Source: Alphaproteobacteria bacterium
Lineage (GTDB): Bacteria > Pseudomonadota > Alphaproteobacteria > Micavibrionales > Micavibrionaceae
Assembly (NCBI GenBank): GCA_021775995.1
Contig: JAJFGS010000013.1
Location: 124,001-188,000 of the forward strand
Direction: 5' to 3'
DNA: 64,000 nucleotides
Both the position numbers and the translations under genes were made by a program. The notes under the pieces were generated by a model. That model was not told where the DNA came from, ran no database searches, and saw only the letters and a program-made list of their open reading frames with translations. Position 1 is the stretch's first letter; every line of letters begins with the position of its first letter. Positions 7,849 to 16,929 of the stretch are shown here, in pieces.

Positions 7849-7950
7849 GTCTTTCCCGACTTCCGTAATGTTTAATGACAAGTCTTAATGCTTGCTAAGG
7901 GATAAAACTTTCTTCCTTCAAAAGTTCTCTCTTGGCGCTGCTATATCAAC

Positions 7951-7999
7951 GAAAGCAGCCTTTGATAATGAAAAAACCAAAGGCTGCTTTCATTTTTTT
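7951..7999 (+). terminator. strong terminator after capsid operon
   Basis: A perfect 14-bp stem, GAAAGCAGCCTTTG at 7951-7964 and CAAAGGCTGCTTTC at 7978-7991, followed by a T run. It closes the capsid transcription unit. Confidence 0.92.
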
Positions 8000-8027
8000 A
8001 ATACACACACAAGGATAGGAGAATTAA

Positions 8028-8594
8028 ATGGCCTTGAATGACATTGGTTTATGCTCGCGTGCACTTGTACGCTTGGGCGCAAACCCGATTACATCTTTTA
8101 ACGATGAAACCGCTGAATCAGAAATTGCCAATGCGCTTTATGCGCCAATTCGTGATGCTACGCTGTCTGCTTATCCATGGACATTTGCGACAGGGCAATT
8201 AGCACTAACAAAATTGAATGATCCACCCATAGCGGATTATTTGAATGCCTTTCAACTCCCTATTGATTTTCTTCGCGCTATATCTGCGGGGAATGGCACA
8301 AAGGGACGGGGGCTTAACTATCGTATAGCGCGTGGACAGCTGCATACGAATGCTGATGCCGTAACGCTGACTTATATATTCAAGCCTGAGGAAGAAGAAT
8401 TTCCTTCTTTCTTTGATATGGCTTTAATTTCAAGGCTTACGGCTGAATTTTGTATTCCTGTGACAGAGAGTACATCACGTGCGGAGACATTCTACAAAAC
8501 TGCCAAAGAAGAATTTGCGAGAGCGCGTCAAATTGATGCTCAACAAGATAGCCCCAATCACCTTGAAAATTTTAACCTCATTGATGTGAGGTAA
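8028..8594 (+). CDS. tail tubular protein A (T7 gp11-like)
   Basis: 188 residues, ATG preceded by AGGAG. The opening MALNDIGLCSRALVRLGANPI, then YAPIRDATLSAYPWTFA, then a YRIARGQLHTNADAVTLTY-type beta segment, is the classic pattern of the podovirus tail-tube adaptor that joins the portal to the nozzle. Full length and undamaged. Confidence 0.9.
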   Translation: MALNDIGLCSRALVRLGANPITSFNDETAESEIANALYAPIRDATLSAYPWTFATGQLALTKLNDPPIADYLNAFQLPIDFLRAISAGNGTKGRGLNYRIARGQLHTNADAVTLTYIFKPEEEEFPSFFDMALISRLTAEFCIPVTESTSRAETFYKTAKEEFARARQIDAQQDSPNHLENFNLIDVR

Positions 8595-8597
8595 ATT

Positions 8598-8999
8598 ATG
8601 AATATAGAGAAGAAGAAAAAGTGCCATCATATAAGAAATCGGATTGAAAGCACAAAAAACGCATTAAAATCAGCTCTTGATGAGATGAATGCTGAAAATG
8701 ACAGGGTTCTTAGGCTAGGAAAAGAAGTAGAAGCCCTTGAAGCGCAAGCTTTGGATATTGCGCGTAATGCTTCTCTTAATATTATCGGTTTAGGCGACAA
8801 GAAGGGGCGACAGCTGTCTGTTGGAGGTCTTTCTGTGGATGGTCTGGATGCTATTAGCTTAGGGAAGAATATTAAAGATAAAGTATCAGAACACTCTTTT
8901 GCTGTACAAACTCAAAAAAGATATCAAAGAGAAGCAGAATCCCTTGAACAAAAAATTAGAAATCTTCAACAGCGTTTGGATCAAATGGGGTGTAATTAG
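8598..8999 (+). CDS. coiled-coil protein of unknown function
   Basis: 133 residues starting 4 nt after the tail-tube stop. Two predicted coiled coils (about 5-55 and 90-130, Glu/Lys/Gln-rich heptads) flank a Gly/Leu-rich middle (LNIIGLGDKKGRQLSVGGLSVDG). I do not recognise it and it is not a standard T7-like tail gene. Its last 44 nt overlap the end of the convergent gene at 8956-9570. Both look like additions between the two tail-tube genes. Confidence 0.55.
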   Translation: MNIEKKKKCHHIRNRIESTKNALKSALDEMNAENDRVLRLGKEVEALEAQALDIARNASLNIIGLGDKKGRQLSVGGLSVDGLDAISLGKNIKDKVSEHSFAVQTQKRYQREAESLEQKIRNLQQRLDQMGCN

Positions 9000-9570
9000 A
9001 AAGCTGTATATAGTCTTTGGGTAATTGATTGCGTATATTTTTAAATTTATCGTAACTTTCTTGGGTAAGGTTTTCGAGATGGGAAGTGTCTCCATCGCTG
9101 TCTATGATCGTATCCAATGCTTTCATATGGGTGTTATAATAAAAATGCATGGCGTTTAGGGTATTGTAGTCAAAGCTTTTGGTTTTTTGAGCATATTCAT
9201 CCCCTAAATTCATGAGCTCTTCAATGCTATATGAACAATAGGATTGTAATTTTTCTTTTGCGTTCGTTTTAAAGTAAATGAGATCAAATTCTGAATACAT
9301 ATTTTCGATTTCTTGAAAACAATCTTTACGGGCATAAATACCCCAAGACATTTTAAAAAAATGAGTCAGATATAAATCAAACGATTTCTGGGGATCGTAA
9401 TTTAGGAAGCTTTTGTCTCCATATTTTTTAGATAATTCACGAATATTTTTTTCGTAAGAAGATCGTTCGATCTTTCGCGGATCGAGGGGGTTGTCTTGCT
9501 TGGCGGCGTAGAAGGCAAAAGCGACCGCTGCAAGGCCTAATAAAGACATAATTAAAAATTTTCTTTTCAT
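8956..9570 (-). CDS. membrane-anchored orphan protein inside the tail module
   Basis: 204 residues on the opposite strand to the tail genes. A basic MKRKF start and a hydrophobic stretch (about 5-22) form a signal anchor. No clear lipobox cysteine is visible, so the bulk should lie in the periplasm. The rest is charged and helical with several Tyr/Phe and three cysteines. No family recognised. An envelope protein of opposite orientation in a virion operon resembles a phage cargo gene, perhaps one changing the host surface. That role is inferred. Confidence 0.55.
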   Translation of the reverse strand: MKRKFLIMSLLGLAAVAFAFYAAKQDNPLDPRKIERSSYEKNIRELSKKYGDKSFLNYDPQKSFDLYLTHFFKMSWGIYARKDCFQEIENMYSEFDLIYFKTNAKEKLQSYCSYSIEELMNLGDEYAQKTKSFDYNTLNAMHFYYNTHMKALDTIIDSDGDTSHLENLTQESYDKFKNIRNQLPKDYIQLSNYTPFDPNAVEDF

Positions 9571-9589
9571 TAATTAAAAGGATAAATAC

Positions 9590-11488
9590 ATGACACGTGT
9601 AAGACAAGTTAAAAGTAACTTTACCGCAGGGGAGATATCATCAGAGCTTTTGGGGCGCGGTGATCTGGTTGCCTATCAAAATGGGGCGGCGAAGCTACAA
9701 AATTTATTTATATTTCCAACGGGGGGTGTTACGCGCCGCGATGGTTTGCGTTATATCGATACAGTAGCAGGGAATGGGCGCCTTATCCCGTTTGAATTTA
9801 ATACCCAACAAACATATTTATTGGTTCTAACATCTAACCAGATTGATATTTATTTAAATGATGTGAAGGTCTCAACGCTTGTCAGTCCTTGGCCGACCAA
9901 TGATATTACACAAGTGGCATGGACACAAAGTGCGGATACATTGCTCTTGGTACATCCAGACTATCATCCTAAAAAGTTGATACGCAATAGTTTAGGGCAG
10001 TTTGTTTTAGAAGATTGGGTTTTCTTTGCTGAAGATAACATTATCTATCAGCCATTTTATAAATTTGCAGATAGTAGCGTGACTTTAACGCCGGGCGGCA
10101 CAACAGGCACCATTACATTGACGGCTTCCAGCGATTCTTTTTCCCCTGGTCATGCAGGAACACGCTTACAAATTTCAGGAAAACAAGTTGAGATTACCAG
10201 TTATGATTCACCAACGGTTGTTACTGTTACGGTGATAGAGGATTTGCCAGATACGAGTACGACAATTGATTGGTTTGAGCAGGCCTATTCGCCTGTGCGG
10301 GGTTATCCGATAACAGTTGCCTTTCATCAAGATAGGCTTGTTATTGGTGGCGCGCGTGATTTGCCGAACCGTTTGTGGTTTTCTCGTTCTGGAGACTTAT
10401 TTAATTTTGATCTTGGTACTGGGCTTGATGATGAAGGCATAGAGTTTGCTATTTTATCCGATCAAGTGAATGCTATTCGTGGGGTATTTTCAGGTCGTCA
10501 TTTGCAAGTTTTTACAAGTGGCGCAGAATGGATGGTAACGGGATCGCCCCTTACACCGAGTACTGTTCAGCTTAATCGTCAAACACGAGTAGGGTCTGTT
10601 ATTGATCGTTACGTGCCACCTGTGACAGTTGATGGTGCAACGATATTTGTTGCCGAAAACGGCAAAGAAATTCGCGAGTTTCTTTATACGGATATTGAGC
10701 AAGCCTATACGGCTATAGATTTGGCACTCGCTTCACGCCATATTCCCAATAATGTTATTGATCAAGATTATGATCAGTATCGTCGTTTAATATTTACAGT
10801 TCGCGCTGATGGAAAATTTGCCACTATGACCTTTTATCGTGCAGAACGTGTGCGGGCATGGACGCTTCATAAAACACAAGGTTTGGTTCATTCGGTTAGT
10901 GTTGTCGGTGAAAATACTTATTTGTTGGTTGAGCGTGACGGAGAATTTTTAATTGAAAAATTTGACGACACTATTAATTTAGATTCTGCTCTCAGTGGTG
11001 AATCTGTATCAGAAAAAACCATTTGGTCTGGTTTGGATCATTTGGAAGGGAAAGAGGTTACTGTTATTTCAGATGGGATTGTCTTAGATAATCCATTAAC
11101 AGTAACAAGCGGGTCAATTACCTTGAGTGAACCTGCAAACACAATAGAAGTTGGGTTACCTTATACCCATATTTTAGAACCACTTCCTTTAGCAATGAAT
11201 GAGAATACTTCAGGTCGTAAAACGCGGCTTATCGAAGGAATATTTCGCGTTTATGAAACGCAAGCTCTGCGCTTGGATGTGGGGAGAGGGTTAAAAGACG
11301 TTCCTCTTAAGCAATTTGGTGAAGATGAAGTTTTAGATACGCCACCACCTGTTGTTAGCGGTGATATCCGTGTTCGATCTTTGGGGTGGATAAAAGATGG
11401 TACACAACCATTTTGGCGGGTGGAGCAAGATGTGCCTTATCAATTTACACTGCTATCCGCCGCCGTAGAAATAAAAATTAACGATTAA
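9590..11488 (+). CDS. tail nozzle-like protein (T7 gp12-like role)
   Basis: 632 residues. The N-terminus VRQVKSNFTAGEISSELLGRGD, then LQNLFIFPTGGVTRRDGLRYI and QTYLLVLTSNQIDIYLN, is typical of the large beta-rich tail protein that follows tail tube A in many podoviruses and forms the nozzle. The middle holds HQDRLVIGGARDLPNRLWFSRSG-type propeller-like strands. It is full length, with no stop or frame damage. The RBS and start lie just beyond the start of the opposing 204-residue gene. Confidence 0.82.
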   Translation: MTRVRQVKSNFTAGEISSELLGRGDLVAYQNGAAKLQNLFIFPTGGVTRRDGLRYIDTVAGNGRLIPFEFNTQQTYLLVLTSNQIDIYLNDVKVSTLVSPWPTNDITQVAWTQSADTLLLVHPDYHPKKLIRNSLGQFVLEDWVFFAEDNIIYQPFYKFADSSVTLTPGGTTGTITLTASSDSFSPGHAGTRLQISGKQVEITSYDSPTVVTVTVIEDLPDTSTTIDWFEQAYSPVRGYPITVAFHQDRLVIGGARDLPNRLWFSRSGDLFNFDLGTGLDDEGIEFAILSDQVNAIRGVFSGRHLQVFTSGAEWMVTGSPLTPSTVQLNRQTRVGSVIDRYVPPVTVDGATIFVAENGKEIREFLYTDIEQAYTAIDLALASRHIPNNVIDQDYDQYRRLIFTVRADGKFATMTFYRAERVRAWTLHKTQGLVHSVSVVGENTYLLVERDGEFLIEKFDDTINLDSALSGESVSEKTIWSGLDHLEGKEVTVISDGIVLDNPLTVTSGSITLSEPANTIEVGLPYTHILEPLPLAMNENTSGRKTRLIEGIFRVYETQALRLDVGRGLKDVPLKQFGEDEVLDTPPPVVSGDIRVRSLGWIKDGTQPFWRVEQDVPYQFTLLSAAVEIKIND

Positions 11489-11510
11489 ATATATTATATA
11501 GGAGATAAAT

Positions 11511-12023
11511 ATGGCGAGTATTGTACCCGTTGCTTTACAGGCTTTGACTTTATTTGAAACAGCAAGCTCAATAGCGAATGTTTTTGATAACTCAGAACAA
11601 CGTAAGCAAGATCAATCACTTCAACAGTTACAACAACAGCAAAGTTTGCAACAACAACAAGCGGCACAAAATGCTGCTTTAAGTAAGCAAGAAATACAAG
11701 CTAAAGCGGTTGAAGTTGAAAAAGAAAGACGCAATGCTTTAAAACGTGCTGTAGCAAGGCAACGTGCTAAGTTTGGTAGTAGCGGCGTTGCGAATGGTGA
11801 TGGTTCATCTGAAGCGGTTTTATTAGGCTTGTTTGATGAGTCGGATGAAAAACGGCAATCCCGTGAAAAGCTTGACCAACTACGCAATCAATCTCTTGAG
11901 CAAAATTTATTACAACAAAAAAGTGTTAATACACTGAAACGGACACAGCTTGCCGAACAGCAAAAACTTTCGAACAGCTCGTCAACACTTGATGATGTCA
12001 GCGCTCTATTAAGCGTATTTTAA
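11511..12023 (+). CDS. internal virion protein-like (T7 gp14 position), Gln-rich
   Basis: 170 residues, ATG preceded by AGGAG. A hydrophobic N-terminus (about 1-25) is followed by a very Gln-rich stretch (about 38-60), a basic helix, and a FGSSGVANGDGSSEAVLLGLF segment that recalls small DNA-ejection proteins of T7-like phages. Gene order (nozzle, this, tailspike) also fits an internal head protein. No other internal virion protein (gp15 or gp16-like) is present, which is unusual for a T7-like particle. Confidence 0.55.
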   Translation: MASIVPVALQALTLFETASSIANVFDNSEQRKQDQSLQQLQQQQSLQQQQAAQNAALSKQEIQAKAVEVEKERRNALKRAVARQRAKFGSSGVANGDGSSEAVLLGLFDESDEKRQSREKLDQLRNQSLEQNLLQQKSVNTLKRTQLAEQQKLSNSSSTLDDVSALLSVF

Positions 12024-12046
12024 ATTAATTTAAAAAGGAATAAGAA

Positions 12047-14068
12047 ATGATTGAGCATATAAAAATGCCTGATGTAAGTCCGCTTGTGCGTTATGTGGCC
12101 AATGGCATTGAAACTACGTTTGCCTATAGATTTCCAATATTTGCGAGTGAAGATTTACATGTTTACTTTGATGGTGCAGAACAATTTAGCGGTTTTGATG
12201 TCACAGATGTTGGTGAAACAGCAGGCGGTTATATTACGTTTGATGTCGCACCGTCGAATAACACGATATTAACTTTAGAACGTCGTGTCCCTTTGGAGCG
12301 GGTAACAGATTTTCTTGAAGGTGGCGACTTTAGTGCACAAGCCATTAATAATGAGCTTGATTACCTGACGGCTTCTCTTCAACAAGTTAACCGTGATCTT
12401 TCACCGATGCTTCGTTATGATGATCATGAGACGCCAGGGATAAAAGAATTACCATCACGTAACTTACGTACTAATAAAGCTTTAGGATTTGATGGCAATG
12501 GTGATCCTATAGCTGTTTCCCTTGAAGGTTCTATGGCTGCGCCTGATTATACCGCACAAGGTTTAGGGGCGGTCACAAGAACAACGGCAGATAAATTTAA
12601 AGATACGGTTTCTGTGAAGGACTTTGGTGCGAAGGGGGATGGTCTTACGGATGATACACTTAGTATTCAGCAAGCTTTAACAGCTTACGATAGTGTGTTT
12701 GTTCCCGAAGGCACGTATTTGATTTCAGCACCTATTACGATCAAAGCCAAGCAAACTTTACGGGGAGCGGGGCAAACATCTGTAATTTTGTGCCAAAGCA
12801 ATAGCTTTAATGCTGTTGAGGTTGTTGAAGACTATGCAACGTTATCACATTTTAAAATTCAAGATGGTGATATTGGTATAAAGCTTTATGGACGTGACCG
12901 TCCGTGTGTTCAAAATTCTATTACTGATATCGTGATTGCGGGCAGTAACACTGGCGTTCAACTTGATGGTTATAATGATACTAATTTTCCATGCTACTGG
13001 AATAATTTTGATAGAATTTTAGTGGAACAGCCGTCTATTAATGGTTTTCATCTTACCAAAAGTGGAGCGGGGGATACACCAAACGCTAATAAATTTCATG
13101 CGTGCCGTGCTTATTCTTTAGGGGCTGATATTAGCAATGCTGGGTTTTATATAGAACATGGGCGCTTTAATAATTCTTTTATTGATTGTGAGGCCAATGT
13201 TAAAGGTACAGCGCAGGGATGTTTCATTGTTGGTGCCAATTCAGACAAAACTCTTTTTATAAATCCCTATGCGGAAAGCAATAACCAAGTCCCTAATATA
13301 AAACTTGAAAACGGTTCGATTGAGACGGCAATTTATAATTTGTTGTCGGTCAGTGATGGTGCAGCCATTTGGGATTTATCAGGTGGTGAATATACAGCTT
13401 ACAATGCAGGTTATCCAAATAAAAATCGTTTGCAAAAAACTACTGCGACAGACATGAATGCAACACTTCAACGATATGATACCGAATATATAGACACAAG
13501 TGGCTCTATCACTCTCGATACATCTCATTCTGTACATTTAATATCTAGTTTTGGTGGAGCATTGACTGTTAATTTGCCGCAGGCTTCTAATGCTGTTGGT
13601 GTCATGATGGTGGTAAAGAAAATAGATTCTTCTAAAAACGTTATTACCATCGCAGAAGATAATGGCAATGGTCCTGATAGCCGTAATTATTATTTGGGCA
13701 GTGAAAATGATTACGCGATGATGTTATCTAATGGCGCAGAATGGTTTGTGATTGCCTCTAATCGTTCGGCGGGGAATACACGTTATTTTGATGGCTCTGG
13801 TGTTTACGATATAGACATGGCTGTTGATACGTACCTGCTTTCCAGTTTTGGTGGTGTATTAGAAGCGCGTTTGCCTCCTGCCAATGCTCCTGAAGCTGTA
13901 GGGCGTACCGTCACTCTGAAGAAAACTGATGTATCTGCGAATGCTATTACCGTTAGTGAGCTCGGCGGTAGTGGTCCCGATGGATTCAATCAACCTTTAA
14001 ATGCTCAGTATGATGCTATCACTTGCGTTTCTGATGGCGGGCAATGGTACATCATAGGAAAATTTTAG
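12047..14068 (+). CDS. tailspike: T7-fibre N-terminus with pectate-lyase-like helix
   Basis: 673 residues. About 1-130 is the T7 tail-fibre attachment domain (VRYVANGIETTFAYRFPIF, then LERRVPLERVTDF and NNELDYLTASLQQV). From about 185 a pectate-lyase-3-like beta helix begins with VSVKDFGAKGDGLTDDT and LTAYDSVFVPEGTYLIS. The C-terminus holds two tandem related domains of about 90-95 residues, each with a LxSSFGG motif and an ending of the form W(F/Y)(V/I)I. Such spikes bind and often cut a surface polysaccharide. An intact spike argues that a host-recognition function is still selected. Confidence 0.88.
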   Translation: MIEHIKMPDVSPLVRYVANGIETTFAYRFPIFASEDLHVYFDGAEQFSGFDVTDVGETAGGYITFDVAPSNNTILTLERRVPLERVTDFLEGGDFSAQAINNELDYLTASLQQVNRDLSPMLRYDDHETPGIKELPSRNLRTNKALGFDGNGDPIAVSLEGSMAAPDYTAQGLGAVTRTTADKFKDTVSVKDFGAKGDGLTDDTLSIQQALTAYDSVFVPEGTYLISAPITIKAKQTLRGAGQTSVILCQSNSFNAVEVVEDYATLSHFKIQDGDIGIKLYGRDRPCVQNSITDIVIAGSNTGVQLDGYNDTNFPCYWNNFDRILVEQPSINGFHLTKSGAGDTPNANKFHACRAYSLGADISNAGFYIEHGRFNNSFIDCEANVKGTAQGCFIVGANSDKTLFINPYAESNNQVPNIKLENGSIETAIYNLLSVSDGAAIWDLSGGEYTAYNAGYPNKNRLQKTTATDMNATLQRYDTEYIDTSGSITLDTSHSVHLISSFGGALTVNLPQASNAVGVMMVVKKIDSSKNVITIAEDNGNGPDSRNYYLGSENDYAMMLSNGAEWFVIASNRSAGNTRYFDGSGVYDIDMAVDTYLLSSFGGVLEARLPPANAPEAVGRTVTLKKTDVSANAITVSELGGSGPDGFNQPLNAQYDAITCVSDGGQWYIIGKF

Positions 14069-14077
14069 GAAAATAAA

Positions 14078-14668
14078 ATGGAAAGAAAATTTTTACCATA
14101 CAAAAATAAAATATTAAAAAGAATTGTAAATGATCCTGATGAAAGAGAGCTTTCTATATTAGATAATCTTCCTGTTAGGTTTGAGATAAGAAAAAATGAT
14201 AAAATTAATATTGAACAGAATGAAGAATATAAGAAATACCATCGGTCAGAATTAGGAAATAAAGCTGTTCGTGATAATTATGAACATATATCCAAATATG
14301 CAAAAAAGCATAATTTAGATCCAAACATTACTCGTTCTGTGATGTACGCAGAAAATGCAAGAGGCCATAAAGGTGGTTTAAATCAGATTGCAGATTGGGT
14401 AAATTTATCAGAATCCCCTCTACCTATGAATATACAGAAGAATCGTTGGGCAAAGCTTTTGGATAAAAAACCAGATGACTTATATGACCCAGATGCTAAT
14501 ATTGAAACAGGAACAATTTTATTAAAAAGAATAGCCGATAGAATTGATAAGCCGGATGCGTCTAAAATAGGATCTATATGGAACTATATTGGACGTGAAC
14601 AAACAAATGAATTTGGGGAATATATTGGTAAAGTTTATAGGGAAAGACCATGGGAACAATTTGAATAA
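14078..14668 (+). CDS. lysozyme-like (SLT-type) phage enzyme
   Basis: 196 residues. After a charged N-terminus (1-65), residues 70-190 follow the transglycosylase pattern: ISKYAKKHNLDPNITRSVMYAENARG with a candidate catalytic Glu92, a DPDANIETGTILLKRIADRI helix, and IGSIWNYIG near the end. No signal peptide. It is encoded after the tailspike, so it could be a virion-associated muramidase that opens peptidoglycan during entry. Its base composition is more A-rich than that of the tail genes, hinting at separate acquisition. Family call is by pattern. Confidence 0.6.
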   Translation: MERKFLPYKNKILKRIVNDPDERELSILDNLPVRFEIRKNDKINIEQNEEYKKYHRSELGNKAVRDNYEHISKYAKKHNLDPNITRSVMYAENARGHKGGLNQIADWVNLSESPLPMNIQKNRWAKLLDKKPDDLYDPDANIETGTILLKRIADRIDKPDASKIGSIWNYIGREQTNEFGEYIGKVYRERPWEQFE

Positions 14669-14969
14669 TATTTATAAATATTTATTCTATATTTCTAAAT
14701 ATTATTCAATAATTGGTATTGTTGTTTTTATTCCTTACTTTTTTTTGGTGAATTATTGGTATTTTGAACAGGATTTATCAAGTTATTGCATTCATGTTCC
14801 GACATCTGAATACCACCATATTAAAATCAGCGAGAATAATTCATGTCTTATTGATTGGATGTTTTTTTTGAAAGAGCCAATTTTGTTATTGGCTATAATT
14901 TATGCAGTATTACTGTTACCAATCAATATAATTTATTTTTTTCTAAAAAAGAAAATGAAAAACTATTAA
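14589..14969 (+). CDS. small two-span membrane protein
   Basis: 126 residues from an ATG at 14589, overlapping the lysozyme-like gene by 80 nt. An in-frame TTG at 14661 would reduce the overlap and give 102 residues; neither has a convincing ribosome-binding site. Two hydrophobic spans are seen, with a hydrophilic loop containing two cysteines between them and a basic tail (KKKMKN). Not recognised. Position after a peptidoglycan enzyme allows a role in lysis or superinfection exclusion, but this is a guess. Confidence 0.45.
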   Translation: MDVNKQMNLGNILVKFIGKDHGNNLNNIYKYLFYISKYYSIIGIVVFIPYFFLVNYWYFEQDLSSYCIHVPTSEYHHIKISENNSCLIDWMFFLKEPILLLAIIYAVLLLPINIIYFFLKKKMKNY

Positions 14970-14998
14970 AAAATTGATAAATATAAGTTTTACAAAAC

Positions 14999-15022
14999 CC
15001 CGCTCCATAGCGGGTTTTTTTT
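14999..15022 (+). terminator. terminator before the packaging-lysis operon
   Basis: Stem CCCGCT (14999-15004) and AGCGGG (15009-15014), loop CCAT, followed by eight T. It ends the tail operon. Confidence 0.85.
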
Positions 15023-15041
15023 ATACAAAAGAGGTTTTAAA

Positions 15042-15347
15042 ATGACAAAAAAAACAAAAGAAGAAATGCGCCTCTATTTTGAGGCGTTTTTGCCAGATGC
15101 AATTAGTAATATACTTGAGTCTTGCCAGAGCTTTTTAAGTAGTAAAGATCCGGAAGAAGCAAAAAACTTTTTAGAGTTTAATAAGGCTTGTAAGGTGGCA
15201 CTTTCTAATCTTGAGCAGCTTTTTAAACTCTATAAAGATTCAGAGCTCGAAGAAAATAAAATCATTGAGAAGGAAAAACTTAACAACTTGCTTGAAAAAT
15301 CACGGGCACGCATAAAAAATAATGAAATTTGTTTTAAAGAAGATTGA
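15042..15347 (+). CDS. small helical protein, candidate terminase small subunit
   Basis: 101 residues, all predicted helix, with a charged C-terminal coiled coil (KIIEKEKLNNLLEKSRARI). No HTH is obvious. It lies directly before the large terminase gene (32-40 nt gap), the usual place of a small subunit, and no other candidate exists in the cassette. If it is TerS, the lack of a clear DNA-recognition domain would parallel what is known for GTA small terminases. The assignment rests on position only. Confidence 0.45.
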   Translation: MTKKTKEEMRLYFEAFLPDAISNILESCQSFLSSKDPEEAKNFLEFNKACKVALSNLEQLFKLYKDSELEENKIIEKEKLNNLLEKSRARIKNNEICFKED

Positions 15348-15387
15348 AACTTTAACTGATTGATATTGTTAAAAGTTATTGATTGGT

Positions 15388-16908
15388 ATGAACCATTATT
15401 TTTTACGACAGCACGAATATGAAAGAAAACCCTTGAAAAACAACGATTTTAGGCTATTTTTAGATATATGGAACACGACACAGAAATACACCACACCTTC
15501 CATTCACTTGGACATGGGCGACTGGTTACAGACATGCTACCTGACTGGAGAAAAGCGTCTTTTATTGATGGCGTTTCGAGCAAGCGGGAAGTCGACACTC
15601 GTCGGACTCTTCTCGGCGTGGCTTCTATGGCAGGATCCGGATATGCGTATCCTGGTATTGGCCGCGGATACATCCCTCGCGTCGAAAATGGTGCGGAACA
15701 TCAGGAAGATAATAGAGAAACATCCTTTAACGACGCATCTGAAGCCGACTAAGCTAGATCAATGGTCATCTGACCGGTTTACAATTAAACGAAAAAAAGA
15801 GTTACGTGATCCTTCTGTTTTAGCGGCAGGGGTAACGACTAATATTACGGGCTGTCGTGCAGATTTTATTATTTATGATGATGTGGAAGTGCCCAATACA
15901 TCTAATTCAGCAGAAAAACGGCAGAGCCTTCGTGAGCGTTTAAAAGAAAGTAATTTTATTTTAGTGCCAGGTGGTAGCCAATTATATATTGGTACGCCTC
16001 ATAGTTATTTTTCAATTTATGCGGATAAGCCTAGAACTGAAATTGATGAAGAAGAAATTTTTCTTATGGGGTTTGAAAGATATGAGCAATCTCTAATCGA
16101 TAAAAATAATAAAAGTGCTTGGCCTGAACAGTTTAGTGACGAAGATATTAAATTATTGAAACGTCAGGTGGGACCTAATAGATTTTCTTCGCAAATGATG
16201 TTGCAACCTCTCAATATTGAAGAGGGAAGGCTAGATTGCAACTTATTAAATTTTTATGAAGCTGATTTAGAATATACTGAGAGCCAAAGGAAAGCGCAAT
16301 TAGGGTTAATGGATAATAGAATTGTTTCCTGCAGTGCATGGTGGGATCCCTCTTTTGGAAGCGCAAAAGGCGATAGTAGTGTCTTGGCAATTATTTTTAC
16401 AGATGAAGATGGGTATTATTATCTGCATCATATTTCTTATATTGAAGTTGAAGCAAAAGAGGGAGAAGATGAGGCTAGCCTTCAATGTAAAATCGTTGCG
16501 GATATTGCAAAACAGTTCTATGTACCGTCCATTGCGATTGAAACAAATGGCATTGGTAAGTTTTTGCCTTCTATTTTAAGGCGTGAGTTAGAAAAAAATA
16601 AAGTACCTTGTGCTGTTATCGAAAAAACAAGTTCTCAAGCAAAGTACATAAGAATTATAGAGTCTTTTGATGCCGTGATGGCGGCGCGCGCTTTGTTTGT
16701 TCATGAGAGTGTAAAAAACACGCCGTTCCTCACAGAGATGATGGAATGGCAGCCAAAGCGAAAAAACAGCAAGGATGACGGACTTGATGCTGTTGCAGGG
16801 GCATTGTCGTTGGAACCTGTAAGAATTAAACGTTCTTATTCAACCATTAAAAGAAAATGGCAGGGGTCAGGATATACGCATCAAGCAAAAAGCGATTTTG
16901 ATGTTTAA
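15388..16908 (+). CDS. terminase large subunit
   Basis: 506 residues from the ATG at 15388 (an upstream in-frame TTG at 15379 is less likely). ATPase: Walker A FRASGKST at about 63-70 and Walker B ADFIIYDD, then a coupling motif in LYIGTPHS. Nuclease: WDPSFG, IETNGIG and DDGLDAVAGAL supply the acidic metal ligands. It packages DNA through the portal. Bases about 15500-15770, around Walker A, are visibly G+C-richer with different codon choice than the rest of the gene, as if that segment came from a different donor. Confidence 0.92.
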   Translation: MNHYFLRQHEYERKPLKNNDFRLFLDIWNTTQKYTTPSIHLDMGDWLQTCYLTGEKRLLLMAFRASGKSTLVGLFSAWLLWQDPDMRILVLAADTSLASKMVRNIRKIIEKHPLTTHLKPTKLDQWSSDRFTIKRKKELRDPSVLAAGVTTNITGCRADFIIYDDVEVPNTSNSAEKRQSLRERLKESNFILVPGGSQLYIGTPHSYFSIYADKPRTEIDEEEIFLMGFERYEQSLIDKNNKSAWPEQFSDEDIKLLKRQVGPNRFSSQMMLQPLNIEEGRLDCNLLNFYEADLEYTESQRKAQLGLMDNRIVSCSAWWDPSFGSAKGDSSVLAIIFTDEDGYYYLHHISYIEVEAKEGEDEASLQCKIVADIAKQFYVPSIAIETNGIGKFLPSILRRELEKNKVPCAVIEKTSSQAKYIRIIESFDAVMAARALFVHESVKNTPFLTEMMEWQPKRKNSKDDGLDAVAGALSLEPVRIKRSYSTIKRKWQGSGYTHQAKSDFDV

Positions 16909-16929
16909 AAAATAATTTAAGGATAAGAC

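Noticed and set aside
15468-15752. 94-residue open frame inside terL (and another on the minus strand)
   Set aside because: No start signal and fully inside a gene with clear family motifs; explained by the higher G+C of this segment.
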